Below, one piece after another: positions 6,060-14,672 of a stretch of DNA of 15,680 bases. The notes beneath the pieces were generated by a model. It searched no databases and had not been told where the DNA came from. It saw only the letters and a program-made list of their open reading frames with translations. Source of the stretch: Candidatus Hodarchaeota archaeon (GTDB taxonomy: Archaea; Asgardarchaeota; Heimdallarchaeia; Hodarchaeales; Hodarchaeaceae); NCBI GenBank assembly GCA_016839665.1, contig JAEOTU010000035.1, forward strand, positions 1-15,680, written 5' to 3'. Position 1 is the first letter of the stretch. Every line of letters begins with the position of its first letter. Made by a program: the position numbers and the translations under genes.

Positions 6060-9000
6060 TGAAAATTATTCCTGTTACGAGTATAATCGCTTCGTGTAAT
6101 TGAATTATAGGCTTCCCAGGAAAAGTTTTTGATATTTTAAAACCTGGAGATAATTGCCCAACACTTAGATGGTTACTTATAGCTGTCCAAGTATAAATCC
6201 GAATCTCGTATTTATTCTGAGTTAAACTTGAAATTGGAAACGTTAAAAGATAGATCGACATTCCATTTTGATCTAATGCAGATGTAATACTGGGTAGTGA
6301 TTGATTCAGAGTTCCAACAGAATCCTTAATGTCTAGAATTCCATAAAGATTAAGATTTGGTACTGAAATATTATCAAGATCAGAATTTATTATACTAAAT
6401 GAAATAGTAAGAACTGAAGAATTATCAAGAGCATAATGGTAGAGTCCTTCCGATATCTCCGTAGTCATATAATGGACATCCGAGATCTCAAAGGTTCCCA
6501 TGAGGGAGATGTTGTACTCTGCATGCTTTGTGTTATCACCTGGAAGGCGAAGATATTCAAAGGAATCATTCCATTCTGATTGTATTTGGAATCTAGTTCT
6601 AAAAATTCCTTTAGGAAGATTTGTATTGATTGAACCACTCAGAAAATGAGTATCATTATATTGTATTGTTTTAAATAGTTGAATAAAGGATGAAGGATCT
6701 GTGGAATTAACCAATCCCCCAATTACAACCACTGTCTCATTATCGATGATATAATAACTAGAATTGGATTTGAATCCTATCTTTAAGGATAAATTGATGG
6801 TCTCACCATAATAAAGATGATTATTGTCTTCTAGTGGAACTTCATTCCTGTAGTCGGTTTTAAAAGATGCCTCCAAGATTATTGGAATCCCTTCAATATT
6901 GATAACTGGAAGACTATCATTAAAGATTGAATCAATTTGAAATCCAGATGACATATTCCAAGTTAATCTAATAGAAACATTGTAGAATCCGAATAAATAA
7001 CGAGTTGGACATTTTTCACTCCTTGATGTATAAATATTGCCATCTAAATGCTCTAATGTGAGGTTAAAAACCTCTTCTTGAGTTTTGTTACTAGAAAAAA
7101 CCACAGATGCATTTGCATTAGTAGTAAAATTGCCATTGGTATATTTTAAAGAAATATTGAGATCCATACTATCTCCAGGAAAATATCGAGGCAATTTGGA
7201 TATGTTATAGAAAACAACCGTGTCTGTAACTTCAATTAAATTTATAGATACAAATTCGAAATTGGATTGATTGAAGGTGAGTGTAAGTTCCCATGTACCC
7301 AGCACTGATTGATTATCAACGTTCCAAGTAAGTTCTATCCCTCCTATGGTTGTATTAATTGGTCTGAACTCAAACCAAGTCACTTTTTGTCCATTTGGTG
7401 ACACTAAATCTGCACTTACACTACCATAAGTAATATTTTGTGTTGAATCTGTGAGAAGAGAACGATTTTGGTAAAGAATCGTGACATTAATGTTATCACC
7501 AGGTCTGATGGCACTTGGATCGAATTTTACTGTGTTTACATAACCAACAAATACGGTAGAATTAGTATAATAGATTGGGGATCGAATAATTGGTAAATTT
7601 CGTATTGAAATCATGTTGGAAATATTGTGTATTCCTAATGTCCAATTAAAATTGACGTTGGAATCTTCACGTAAGTTCACCTCATATAGAGCATCTGATT
7701 TCCCATAGAACGCCGCGTTACTTTCAGTATAGGCAGGATGAGTAAGATTCCATTCATCAATAACTGTTATTAACTCCAGGGATCCATGAGATGTATAATT
7801 GTAGACTGTAAAATGTTGTTCTATAGTACCAGTCTGGCCTTGAATAATCAAGTTTGTTTTGTTTATGTTAGGGTAGTCTTTATAGTGAGATGTTACTAAA
7901 GAGAGTTCAATGGCATTAAAAATATCCCCTGTTAGAAAAAGTGTTAACGCTGCAAAATATGTATCATGAATATTTATTCGATTGTTTGACTCACTCTTGT
8001 GATATGTTCGATTGTTTGGTCCAAATCCCCCAAAATTAACTCTTTCTAAAGCATGATATGTTCGGTTTTCTCTTTTAAGAAATTGAGACGCATAAATAAA
8101 GGAAATTGTGTCTGTGTGATTGATTTCATTTGTTGCATTGAGAAGGTGTAGAATTGCAATACTCATTCCAGTCTCAGAAACATTTGCATACTCAGATGTC
8201 CCAAATCCTCCTTTTGTTGGCCCAATCGTCTTCTTTAATGACTTCAACCAATTTGTAACTGGATTTCGATAATCAGTGAGATCTATAGGCAATGGTATTC
8301 CGAAAAGCTTTGTTAATCGATTTAATATATCGATTGCTTGAAGAGCATACCAAGTATCCTCAATTTTTGTGCGATAGGGAGTGTATGAATAAAAATAGGA
8401 GTTTTCTATCCATGAATTATTTAGAAATTTAGAGAGATCGGTTGAATAGTTCGTGAAAAAATCTTGGATCCATCCTGAGAGATCTTTATCTTGTAATTCT
8501 GGTTCTGGTCTAATTACAAGCTGATAAATCAAATCTAGAATTGTTAATGCTTGAAAAGTCGCTTTAATTGAGAGATCCTTACCAACCTCGTGAAAACCAC
8601 GATTTGTATTATCAAAGGTTGTGTTGTAAAGGAAGTCTATGAGACTTGCTGTTATTGGTTTTAGTTTTAATGGTAATTCATTCATAATCCAGAGTGAAGT
8701 CGTTACACCAAATGTTCCATCCAATGTAGGGGAACTGATTTCGGGTGTTAAAGCATATCCTCCTGAACCTGATTCATCACTAAGATCCAATAGCTTGTCT
8801 GCAATGGTGACCTCTGTTGATTGCCAATTAGAACCGAATTGATAGTAATCTAATCCAAAGAATCTTAAAATGGAGAGCGCTTCATAAGTAGCAATAGAAG
8901 TGGAATATCCTCCAGCTGCTTCTAGGAAAATCCCTTCTTCCTTATAGAGCGAAGCAATATAAGTGAAAAGACTTTCTATATCAAAGCTGATATTTTCTAC

Positions 9001-9201
9001 AAGCCCGTCATTTTCAGCAAGCTTCGATTTAAAATTATTCAACATAGGTTCGGAGGAAACTCCTGTTGTCTTCAATTCTTGAGTGTTTAAAGTTGGGCTT
9101 ACGAGAGAGACGGTTAATAGCGGGATAATAACTAAAATAAGTATAAATACTGTTTTACCAGAACGAAATACTATATTTGTAGGTATATTAACTGGTAACA
9201 T
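6022..9201 (-). CDS. Large secreted, membrane-anchored protein with alpha/alpha-toroid-like N-terminal region
   Basis: This is a 1059-residue surface protein of unknown function. A basic N terminus followed by a hydrophobic stretch (about 17-35) is a signal peptide or anchor. A second hydrophobic helix near 1036-1053, followed by a basic end (NLKKYR), anchors the C terminus, leaving nearly everything outside the cell. Residues about 95-430 contain six helical repeats opening with GG(Y/F) or a variant, each followed by a T-x-x-A-L-type helix, near 97, 147, 201, 271, 331 and 391. This resembles the toroid fold of squalene cyclases, protein prenyltransferase beta subunits and complement/alpha-2-macroglobulin thioester domains. 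I see no thioester motif, no DxDD motif and only one cysteine, so catalysis is doubtful. From about 440 onward it is beta-rich, like stacked Ig-type domains. By eye there are roughly forty N-x-S/T sequons. The start is fixed by GAGGATG at 9206-9212. Confidence 0.85.
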   Translation of the reverse strand: MLPVNIPTNIVFRSGKTVFILILVIIPLLTVSLVSPTLNTQELKTTGVSSEPMLNNFKSKLAENDGLVENISFDIESLFTYIASLYKEEGIFLEAAGGYSTSIATYEALSILRFFGLDYYQFGSNWQSTEVTIADKLLDLSDESGSGGYALTPEISSPTLDGTFGVTTSLWIMNELPLKLKPITASLIDFLYNTTFDNTNRGFHEVGKDLSIKATFQALTILDLIYQLVIRPEPELQDKDLSGWIQDFFTNYSTDLSKFLNNSWIENSYFYSYTPYRTKIEDTWYALQAIDILNRLTKLFGIPLPIDLTDYRNPVTNWLKSLKKTIGPTKGGFGTSEYANVSETGMSIAILHLLNATNEINHTDTISFIYASQFLKRENRTYHALERVNFGGFGPNNRTYHKSESNNRINIHDTYFAALTLFLTGDIFNAIELSLVTSHYKDYPNINKTNLIIQGQTGTIEQHFTVYNYTSHGSLELITVIDEWNLTHPAYTESNAAFYGKSDALYEVNLREDSNVNFNWTLGIHNISNMISIRNLPIIRSPIYYTNSTVFVGYVNTVKFDPSAIRPGDNINVTILYQNRSLLTDSTQNITYGSVSADLVSPNGQKVTWFEFRPINTTIGGIELTWNVDNQSVLGTWELTLTFNQSNFEFVSINLIEVTDTVVFYNISKLPRYFPGDSMDLNISLKYTNGNFTTNANASVVFSSNKTQEEVFNLTLEHLDGNIYTSRSEKCPTRYLFGFYNVSIRLTWNMSSGFQIDSIFNDSLPVINIEGIPIILEASFKTDYRNEVPLEDNNHLYYGETINLSLKIGFKSNSSYYIIDNETVVVIGGLVNSTDPSSFIQLFKTIQYNDTHFLSGSINTNLPKGIFRTRFQIQSEWNDSFEYLRLPGDNTKHAEYNISLMGTFEISDVHYMTTEISEGLYHYALDNSSVLTISFSIINSDLDNISVPNLNLYGILDIKDSVGTLNQSLPSITSALDQNGMSIYLLTFPISSLTQNKYEIRIYTWTAISNHLSVGQLSPGFKISKTFPGKPIIQLHEAIILVTGIIFIILVYLNLKKYR

Positions 9202-9205
9202 CGAT

Positions 9206-9212
9206 CATCCTC
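9206..9212 (-). promoter_or_regulatory. Ribosome binding site GAGGATG for the surface protein
   Basis: Read on the minus strand, GAGGATG sits 4 nt before the ATG at 9201, with its GAGG core 7 nt away. It supports this start codon over internal ones and keeps the full signal peptide. Confidence 0.6.
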
Positions 9213-9365
9213 ATTGATTAGTATCTGACAGCTCTTTCACGCCAATTAAAACCTTGAAGCAACGTAACTAACGAAACTTAGCCATCTCCCTTTGACTTTC
9301 TTTGAAAATATTATCCTTTCGAACTAGTCTAAAATTTCGGTCCATAGTTCAAAAAGAATTAATAT

Positions 9366-9809
9366 TTGAGATTTGATCTTTTTTATGACAAAACGTTAAT
9401 AGTTAGGTTGATGAAACGAAAAATGGGACAAAATTTAGAGGAACAGATGCGGCTATCTCTTAGAGCAATTTTATCGAAGCAAATGACTGAAGGAGGAGAT
9501 AAGAATCAAGTAATAGCTTCATTTGTGAGTGATGATAGTGGCTTTCCATTGACTGGATTGAAGAGAAGTGAGGAATCTATAGTTGAAATGGAAATTAACG
9601 AGTTTGAGCAAATTTGTGCCGTCCTTCCTCAAATGTGGGAATCAATTTCCCCAACCTCCGATGGATTGCAGTCCATGTCAGAGAAAGGTGAGGTGAATCA
9701 TATCATAATTGGATTCAAAAGAAAAAGTGATTCTAAACCACATTTAGAAATGATGGTAACACGATTGGAGGAACTTTTTCTTTCATCAGTTTATTATGCG
9801 AAAAAATAG
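9366..9809 (+). CDS. Small protein, possibly roadblock/LC7-like
   Basis: This is a 147-residue soluble protein. The likely order of secondary structure is an amphipathic helix (LEEQMRLSLRAILSKQ), two strands with a turn (VIASFVSDDSGFPLTGL), a helix (INEFEQICAVLPQMWESI), two or three strands (EVNHIIIGFKR onward) and a final helix (LEELFLSSVYY). This order and the 'VSDDSGFPL' turn fit the roadblock/LC7 fold, whose members bind small GTPases or form dimers in archaea and bacteria. Sequence similarity is weak, so the fold is inferred. The longest frame begins with TTG at 9366. In-frame ATGs at 9411 and 9423 are as likely, and TTAGG lies just before 9411. The shorter product would still contain the whole presumed domain. 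The next gene begins 8 bp after the stop with its own ribosome binding site, so the two are very probably one operon. Confidence 0.7.
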   Translation: MRFDLFYDKTLIVRLMKRKMGQNLEEQMRLSLRAILSKQMTEGGDKNQVIASFVSDDSGFPLTGLKRSEESIVEMEINEFEQICAVLPQMWESISPTSDGLQSMSEKGEVNHIIIGFKRKSDSKPHLEMMVTRLEELFLSSVYYAKK

Positions 9810-9813
9810 GTGG
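9809..9813 (+). promoter_or_regulatory. Ribosome binding site GGTGG for the coiled-coil gene
   Basis: GGTGG starts on the last base of the preceding stop codon and lies 4 nt before the ATG at 9818. It supports that start and coupled expression with the small upstream gene. Confidence 0.5.
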
Positions 9814-9817
9814 TTTA

Positions 9818-11071
9818 ATGACTGAGGATGAGATTAAAGGCCACATAGAAGCAATTAACACTCAAAAAAGGAAAACCATAAGTATTGCTTACGATAAGAA
9901 CAAAAAATTACTCCAATCAATAGCTAAACATACTGAAAAAATAAATGAGGGTTGTAAAAAGCTCATTGAGGAAACCGATCCTCTTCTCACAGAGGAAGGA
10001 GTTAAAAAGATAACAAAAAAGGGTAAAATTTACTTTCGCTCTTTGAAAGCTATAAATGCCTTAGCTCATTCCGTTGATGGACATTTTTCCGATTTCGAAG
10101 TTCCTGATGTGTCACACAAACTGACCTCGAGTGAGTTAAACCAATTCATCAGAGTGCTCTCACGATTAATTAATGAAGTAGCTCGTGAAAAGAGTGTTGC
10201 GGATTCGATAATGGGGCTAGATTTCATGATTAAGAAGAGGACAATATATGTTCCTCTCAATAAATTAGGATCTGATTTGAATAAAATGCGGGATCTTCAA
10301 AAAGAGGAATATTCTATTATTAAAGCTTTAGAGGATCTAATAGGTTTAAGTACCGACGTTAAAAACATCCTAGAAAAAATTGATTCAACAAAAGAAGAAT
10401 TAGATATATTACAAAATGAATATGATGCATTAGGGACTTCCAATAAAAAAACTGAAAAAGAGTATACTCTTCTCCTAGAGAACCCTTTGATTCAAGAATC
10501 TCGAAAACGAGGAATCAGGCTGACTGAGCTTGAAATCGAAATTGGAAGACACTTAAATTCTTTTAAGAAGATTTTCAAGAAATACGCTCGTGAAGTCCAA
10601 CGCGGTACGTTTTCGGGAGAATTTGGGCTAGTTAATACAGCCATAGCTTACGAAAAAAACCCAGTTCAAAGATTTCTTGGGGAAGAAGCTGGCAATCCAG
10701 AAATTGTTGAGCTCTTTGAGGAACTTGTTAAAATTGGAGAATCTAATCTGCATTTAAAACAAAAGAATATTAATAACCTAAATAAAGAATTGGAAAACTT
10801 AAGGCAGGGAAAAATGGATTTACGGAAAAAGGAATGGCAAACAATATTAGCTGCGAAAGAGAACGACGAGGCATCACCTGAGTTCATAACAATTAATGCT
10901 GACCAAAAAAAATATGAAAAAGAATTGCAAACATTAAAGGATGCCCTTATTGAAAAAGAGGATGAAATCGCGCTTAAAAATAAGGAATTAACTCAGCTCT
11001 CTGAATCGTTAAGTGAACGTCGTGAACGAGCAGCAGAGATAGAAAAAGAAACGCTTGAGATTCAAGATTAA
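9818..11071 (+). CDS. Coiled-coil protein of unknown function
   Basis: This is a 417-residue, highly charged, helical protein that I do not recognise. Residues about 1-60 form helices rich in K and E. Residues about 60-180 are less repetitive and may form a helical bundle; a conserved-looking stretch there reads DFMIKKRTIYVPL. Coiled coil is predicted from about 180 to 230 and again from about 310 to 415, with regular L/I/K/E spacing. The part between (about 235-305) may be a small folded helical segment. There is no signal peptide or membrane helix. It follows the small possible roadblock-like gene by 8 bp and is probably co-expressed with it, suggesting a shared cytoplasmic complex. The gene ends 31 bp from the stop of the convergent protease gene, with a short T-run at about 11080-11084. 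A scaffold or SMC/Rad50-like filament role is possible, but no ATPase motif is present. Confidence 0.8.
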   Translation: MTEDEIKGHIEAINTQKRKTISIAYDKNKKLLQSIAKHTEKINEGCKKLIEETDPLLTEEGVKKITKKGKIYFRSLKAINALAHSVDGHFSDFEVPDVSHKLTSSELNQFIRVLSRLINEVAREKSVADSIMGLDFMIKKRTIYVPLNKLGSDLNKMRDLQKEEYSIIKALEDLIGLSTDVKNILEKIDSTKEELDILQNEYDALGTSNKKTEKEYTLLLENPLIQESRKRGIRLTELEIEIGRHLNSFKKIFKKYAREVQRGTFSGEFGLVNTAIAYEKNPVQRFLGEEAGNPEIVELFEELVKIGESNLHLKQKNINNLNKELENLRQGKMDLRKKEWQTILAAKENDEASPEFITINADQKKYEKELQTLKDALIEKEDEIALKNKELTQLSESLSERRERAAEIEKETLEIQD

Positions 11072-11102
11072 ATAGACTATTTTTCATACTCAAAACATTT
11101 TA

Positions 11103-13520
11103 TTAGGAATAATAGCTATTAAGTCCCACATACTTGATTTTTAACCCCCTATTGAATAATTTCATCGCAACTATGTTACCAAAACCCATTTCTTTGCGAA
11201 AATTTACAAGAAAGAACGGATAATCCAGAATAACGGCATCAATCTTTTTGGGGGAAAGTGACCTTGTAGTTCTCCCTTCTGAAAAGGTTATTTCATCATT
11301 CGAGATGGATTTAACCTTGCAGGGAGCCCCGATATCAATATCTTCTTTATCATAGAGTATAAATGGTTCTTCTAACCTTTGCAAGAGCCTGAAAAAAATA
11401 TTTTCTTTATGCCAGTTTTTTGCATAGATCATATGCAATAAAGGAGGAGAAGAGATAACCAACTCTTGTCCAAAATACTTTTTTTCATTTTGAGTTTCAT
11501 CTTCAAAAATAAAAGCAGAATTCTTAAAATTATCAGCAATGTGTACTTCCTTTAGATTCCATGATTGGATTATGCCATCTTTGTACACTAACCAATAATC
11601 TCGCTTTTGAAAATCATATGTATCCAATCCAATGGAGCGAGACGATGTCTTTTTTCCATTCTGAGTGAAATGAAACTTCTTAAATTTCCCATCTTCAATT
11701 TGAACATGATTTAGAATGACAGAACTCCCATTCTTTGTATAGTATTTGTGTTGTGGTTCCGCTATTACGAAACTATAATCACTTTTGGGTAACATGATTC
11801 TAGAACCATTAGATGTTTCCATTTCTAATTCAATAGGAGAAACTACATTTTCCGTGCGATTGAAGGATAATAATTTTCCCCAATAGGCATTGCCTTCAGA
11901 TAACCAAGGTTTTGCAAGAACATGTCGTCCAATGTAGTATCTTGTCCAATTTTCTTCAAAAGTAATATCTATAAATTCGTCTATTGAACCGAAATGAAGG
12001 AGATACTTTTGCGATAACAATTCGGCCATTTTTTTGTGATTTTTCTGAAGTTTACGTATTGTACGTTTTCTTAAACCTGGTATTAATAATAACCAGATCA
12101 TAAATCCTGCTTTAATAGCCCCAATGGAATGGTCCAATTGCATTGCTAATCGAATGGTTGTAAGAGGATGTGAAGCAATTAAATTCATAAAACATGTCAT
12201 CCGACTTGGTGCAAGATTACGGTAGAGATAATAGGCTTGATCTCCCATAAAACGGATATTTTCATCCTTGGATCGTGTTTTACCAGTCATTAGTTGAGCG
12301 TTGAACCCAATCTCTCCTGCAATACCATAATAAAAGCTTTCCAATCGATATAATGACTCTGCTAAATCAATACCAAATCCTTTGTCCCTCGTCATTTTAT
12401 CCGCTTGTCCTTCCATCACCTTCACGAAAGTGAGTAAAAATGCGAATAAGACTATGTTAAAAATCCAAAAACTTAGAAAATCCCAGGTCTGATTCGTTCC
12501 TAAAACATATTCCCAATAAGTAGAGGGGGCATCTATCACAGCCTTAATTGCTAATTCGACTGCGGTGAGACCTAGCAACCAAAGTGTATGTTTTCTCTTG
12601 ACATGCGCCAGTTCATGAGCTGTTATTCCCCGAATTTCAGCATCTGTGAATTGATCTAGATCTGAAGCAATAAAAGCAATTCTTTGATCAAACCATGGAC
12701 CAAATGCGAAAGCGTTCAAAATAGGTGCATTCACAATACCAATTTTTCGAATCGGTGTTTTAATTTTTGTTTGTACTTCGCTGATTATTTTTGCTACTCT
12801 TTCATCTTCTAGAGGTTTAATCCCAAATAAAAGTGTTAGCAATGGGCCTGAAACTAAGTAAATCAAAATATTGGTTGCAAAGATGGCTAAATATTTTGCA
12901 ATTTCAGGAAGATTCAGCTGTAGAATTACCAATAAAGCAACCAAGTAAAGTACAAGATACACCATTTGAGGACTAATGAATCGTGTCACAATAATGAATT
13001 TCTTCCCGAAAACAATGAAAGCTGTTAAAATCATAATCCACAAGACTAAATTATATCCAATTCCTACAAAGAATTGTTGGATTATGATATTTGGGCTAAA
13101 ACCGATAGAAATCAAAAAATCTTTGATGAATATTCCCATAGAAGGAAACATTTGCGTTGTAACGTATCCTAAAGCCACCATTATGAAGAAAAACCCGTAG
13201 CTAATAGTGAAAGTTGCCATCATCCGAAACCAAATAGGGTTTTCTCGTACCTCAAAAGACCCAATGATCATTAACGCTAAGATTCCTGCTAATCCTGCAA
13301 GGAGAATATCGCCCGTAAAGGCAAAAAGTCCTGTAGCCATGACACCTATCCCTGATAATTCCATAACATCAGGAAATGCATGGTATTTCAGGTATTTCCT
13401 CAATTCTAATAAAAAAACAACTGCTAAAAGAATGCTAATCCCTCCTGCAAGGAGTTGTTCTATTGGAACCTCATTTAAAATGTTCTGTATAACATTTTGG
13501 AAAATCAAAGAAGTAATCAC
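11103..13520 (-). CDS. Membrane-embedded M48 family (HtpX-like) zinc metalloprotease, enlarged
   Basis: This predicted membrane zinc endopeptidase has 805 residues, against the usual 280-350 for HtpX. The active-site HELAH is at 302-306, and the third zinc ligand is probably E370 in EGQAD. A further family-type motif, HPLTTIR, starts near 451. The segment before the active site (NAPILNAFAFG, about 264-274) is also typical of M48. At least six hydrophobic helices (about 20-40, 57-87, 103-122, 148-172, 185-202, 208-233) precede the protease domain. More lie at about 312-330, 350-368 and 470-482. Residues from about 485 to 805 form a large soluble region, beta-rich toward its end, that I cannot assign. 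HtpX relatives degrade damaged membrane proteins, so quality control at the membrane is likely. The start is GTG at 13520; no better ATG exists before the first helices. An upstream TATA-like element and a palindrome suggest regulated expression. Confidence 0.9.
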   Translation of the reverse strand: MITSLIFQNVIQNILNEVPIEQLLAGGISILLAVVFLLELRKYLKYHAFPDVMELSGIGVMATGLFAFTGDILLAGLAGILALMIIGSFEVRENPIWFRMMATFTISYGFFFIMVALGYVTTQMFPSMGIFIKDFLISIGFSPNIIIQQFFVGIGYNLVLWIMILTAFIVFGKKFIIVTRFISPQMVYLVLYLVALLVILQLNLPEIAKYLAIFATNILIYLVSGPLLTLLFGIKPLEDERVAKIISEVQTKIKTPIRKIGIVNAPILNAFAFGPWFDQRIAFIASDLDQFTDAEIRGITAHELAHVKRKHTLWLLGLTAVELAIKAVIDAPSTYWEYVLGTNQTWDFLSFWIFNIVLFAFLLTFVKVMEGQADKMTRDKGFGIDLAESLYRLESFYYGIAGEIGFNAQLMTGKTRSKDENIRFMGDQAYYLYRNLAPSRMTCFMNLIASHPLTTIRLAMQLDHSIGAIKAGFMIWLLLIPGLRKRTIRKLQKNHKKMAELLSQKYLLHFGSIDEFIDITFEENWTRYYIGRHVLAKPWLSEGNAYWGKLLSFNRTENVVSPIELEMETSNGSRIMLPKSDYSFVIAEPQHKYYTKNGSSVILNHVQIEDGKFKKFHFTQNGKKTSSRSIGLDTYDFQKRDYWLVYKDGIIQSWNLKEVHIADNFKNSAFIFEDETQNEKKYFGQELVISSPPLLHMIYAKNWHKENIFFRLLQRLEEPFILYDKEDIDIGAPCKVKSISNDEITFSEGRTTRSLSPKKIDAVILDYPFFLVNFRKEMGFGNIVAMKLFNRGLKIKYVGLNSYYS

Positions 13521-13663
13521 CCGAAATTAAGTCATTAAATAGGAGAGCTGATCACTATCAGCCAAAAATATTGACATATAAAATGCCTCCTTTACTCAAT
13601 CTGAACTTTTTTAATTCTGTGTCCTTTTACGATTCTATAACAGAGTTACCATGATATCAAACT
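13521..13663. promoter_or_regulatory. Divergent promoter region between M48 protease and lipA
   Basis: This is a 143-bp gap between divergent genes. On the minus strand, TTTTATATG (within 13574-13583) with purine-rich GGAGGC just upstream is a good TATA/BRE candidate for the protease. It predicts a start of transcription near 13550 and a leader of about 30 nt. On the plus strand, TCTATAAC (about 13634-13641) could serve lipA with little or no leader before 13664, in line with the absence of a ribosome binding site there. A perfect inverted repeat lies at 13547-13562. Confidence 0.5.
13547..13562. promoter_or_regulatory. Inverted repeat GCTGAT-CACT-ATCAGC, possible operator
   Basis: Two perfect 6-bp arms are separated by 4 bp. 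The site lies about 12 bp downstream of the protease TATA-like element, at the predicted transcription start. That is where an archaeal repressor would block transcription. It could equally act as a hairpin in the leader RNA. Confidence 0.4.
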
Positions 13664-14563
13664 ATGGGCGTCTTAATAGTGAGTAAAAAGCCAAAGTGGA
13701 TTAGAACTAAACTTCCAACAAAGAAGGAATATGGAAAAATACAAAAATTACTCAGAAAGCAAAGTCTTCATACTGTATGTGAAGAAGCATTTTGTCCTAA
13801 CCGAACTGAATGTTGGGAGTCTGGTACCGCAACATTCTTACTAATGGGGTCATTTTGTACACGAAGATGTAAATTCTGTGATGTACAGACACGAAATCCC
13901 CATAAATATTTAGATCCGACTGAACCAGAGAAATTAGCTCAAGCTGTTAAAGAACTTGGAATAAAATACGTAGTTCTAACTTCAGTAACTCGAGATGACT
14001 TGGCTGACGGGGGTGCAGAGCATTTAGGTAGCTGTATAAAGAAAGTAAGACAATACAATCCTGAAGCCATGGTTGAAGCGCTTATTCCTGATTTTCAAGG
14101 GAGTATAGACGCTCTTGAGAAGCTAATTGAAAGCAAACCCATTGTAATTGGTCATAATATTGAAACTACAGAGAATCTTACACCTACGGTTCGAGACAAG
14201 AGAAGTAGTTTTAAGCGATCTATTAATGTTCTCAAAAACATCAAAAAGCTTAAACCAGACATGTTAACAAAGTCCTCAATTATGTTGGGACTTGGTGAAA
14301 CTGATGAAGAGGTTTTTGCTGCTCTTCATGAATTAAGGAGTGTGGGAGTGGATATTGTAACATTGGGGCAGTATCTTCAACCCACACGAAAGCATTTAGA
14401 AGTAATTGAGTATGTCGAACCCCAAAAGTTTAAATATTGGGAAAAAGTAGCTCTAGATATGGATTTTTTATTTGTGGCATCTGGGCCTCTTGTTCGGAGT
14501 TCCTACCGAGCTGGGGAATTATTTTTTGAGAATTATAAGAGGATAGGCCTGATATCGCAATAA
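13664..14563 (+). CDS. lipA: Lipoyl synthase (radical SAM)
   Basis: This enzyme inserts two sulfur atoms into a protein-bound octanoyl group to make the lipoyl cofactor of 2-oxoacid dehydrogenases and the glycine cleavage H protein. The auxiliary iron-sulfur cluster that supplies sulfur is held by C39, C44 and C50 (C-x4-C-x5-C, in HTVCEEAFCPNRTECW). The radical SAM cluster is held by C65, C69 and C72 (CTRRCKFC). The C-terminal RSSYRAGE (278-285) carries the serine ligand of the auxiliary cluster. The length of 299 residues and the N-terminal KPKWIR element are normal, so the enzyme looks complete. The start may be ATG 13664 or the in-frame GTG 13679; both precede the conserved part. No octanoyltransferase or lipoate ligase gene is adjacent. 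Many archaea instead use the unrelated LipS1/LipS2 enzymes (established knowledge), so this gene may reflect transfer from bacteria (inference). Confidence 0.96.
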   Translation: MGVLIVSKKPKWIRTKLPTKKEYGKIQKLLRKQSLHTVCEEAFCPNRTECWESGTATFLLMGSFCTRRCKFCDVQTRNPHKYLDPTEPEKLAQAVKELGIKYVVLTSVTRDDLADGGAEHLGSCIKKVRQYNPEAMVEALIPDFQGSIDALEKLIESKPIVIGHNIETTENLTPTVRDKRSSFKRSINVLKNIKKLKPDMLTKSSIMLGLGETDEEVFAALHELRSVGVDIVTLGQYLQPTRKHLEVIEYVEPQKFKYWEKVALDMDFLFVASGPLVRSSYRAGELFFENYKRIGLISQ

Positions 14564-14598
14564 ATTAAAGTAAAATTATGTTATTATGTTATTGAGCA

Positions 14599-14604
14599 TT
14601 TTTT
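14599..14604 (+). terminator. T-run, possible lipA terminator
   Basis: Six consecutive T lie 36 bp after the lipA stop codon in an AT-rich setting. This resembles archaeal intrinsic termination signals. No stable hairpin precedes it. Confidence 0.35.
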
Positions 14605-14672
14605 AGCTAGCATACGTAAGTTGTGAAAACCTCAGAAGATACCCAAAAACCCCCTAGTCAATTCGTCCTTAT

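Noticed and set aside
6022..9201. Functional squalene/terpene cyclase or protein prenyltransferase
   Set aside because: The toroid-like repeats are present, but there is no DxDD motif, the cysteine zinc ligand of prenyltransferases is missing, and the protein is secreted with a long beta-rich stalk.
12976..13530. Plus-strand frames opposite the protease gene (74 and 107 codons)
   Set aside because: They are antisense to conserved membrane helices of the M48 protein, have no recognisable domain and no supporting ribosome binding site.
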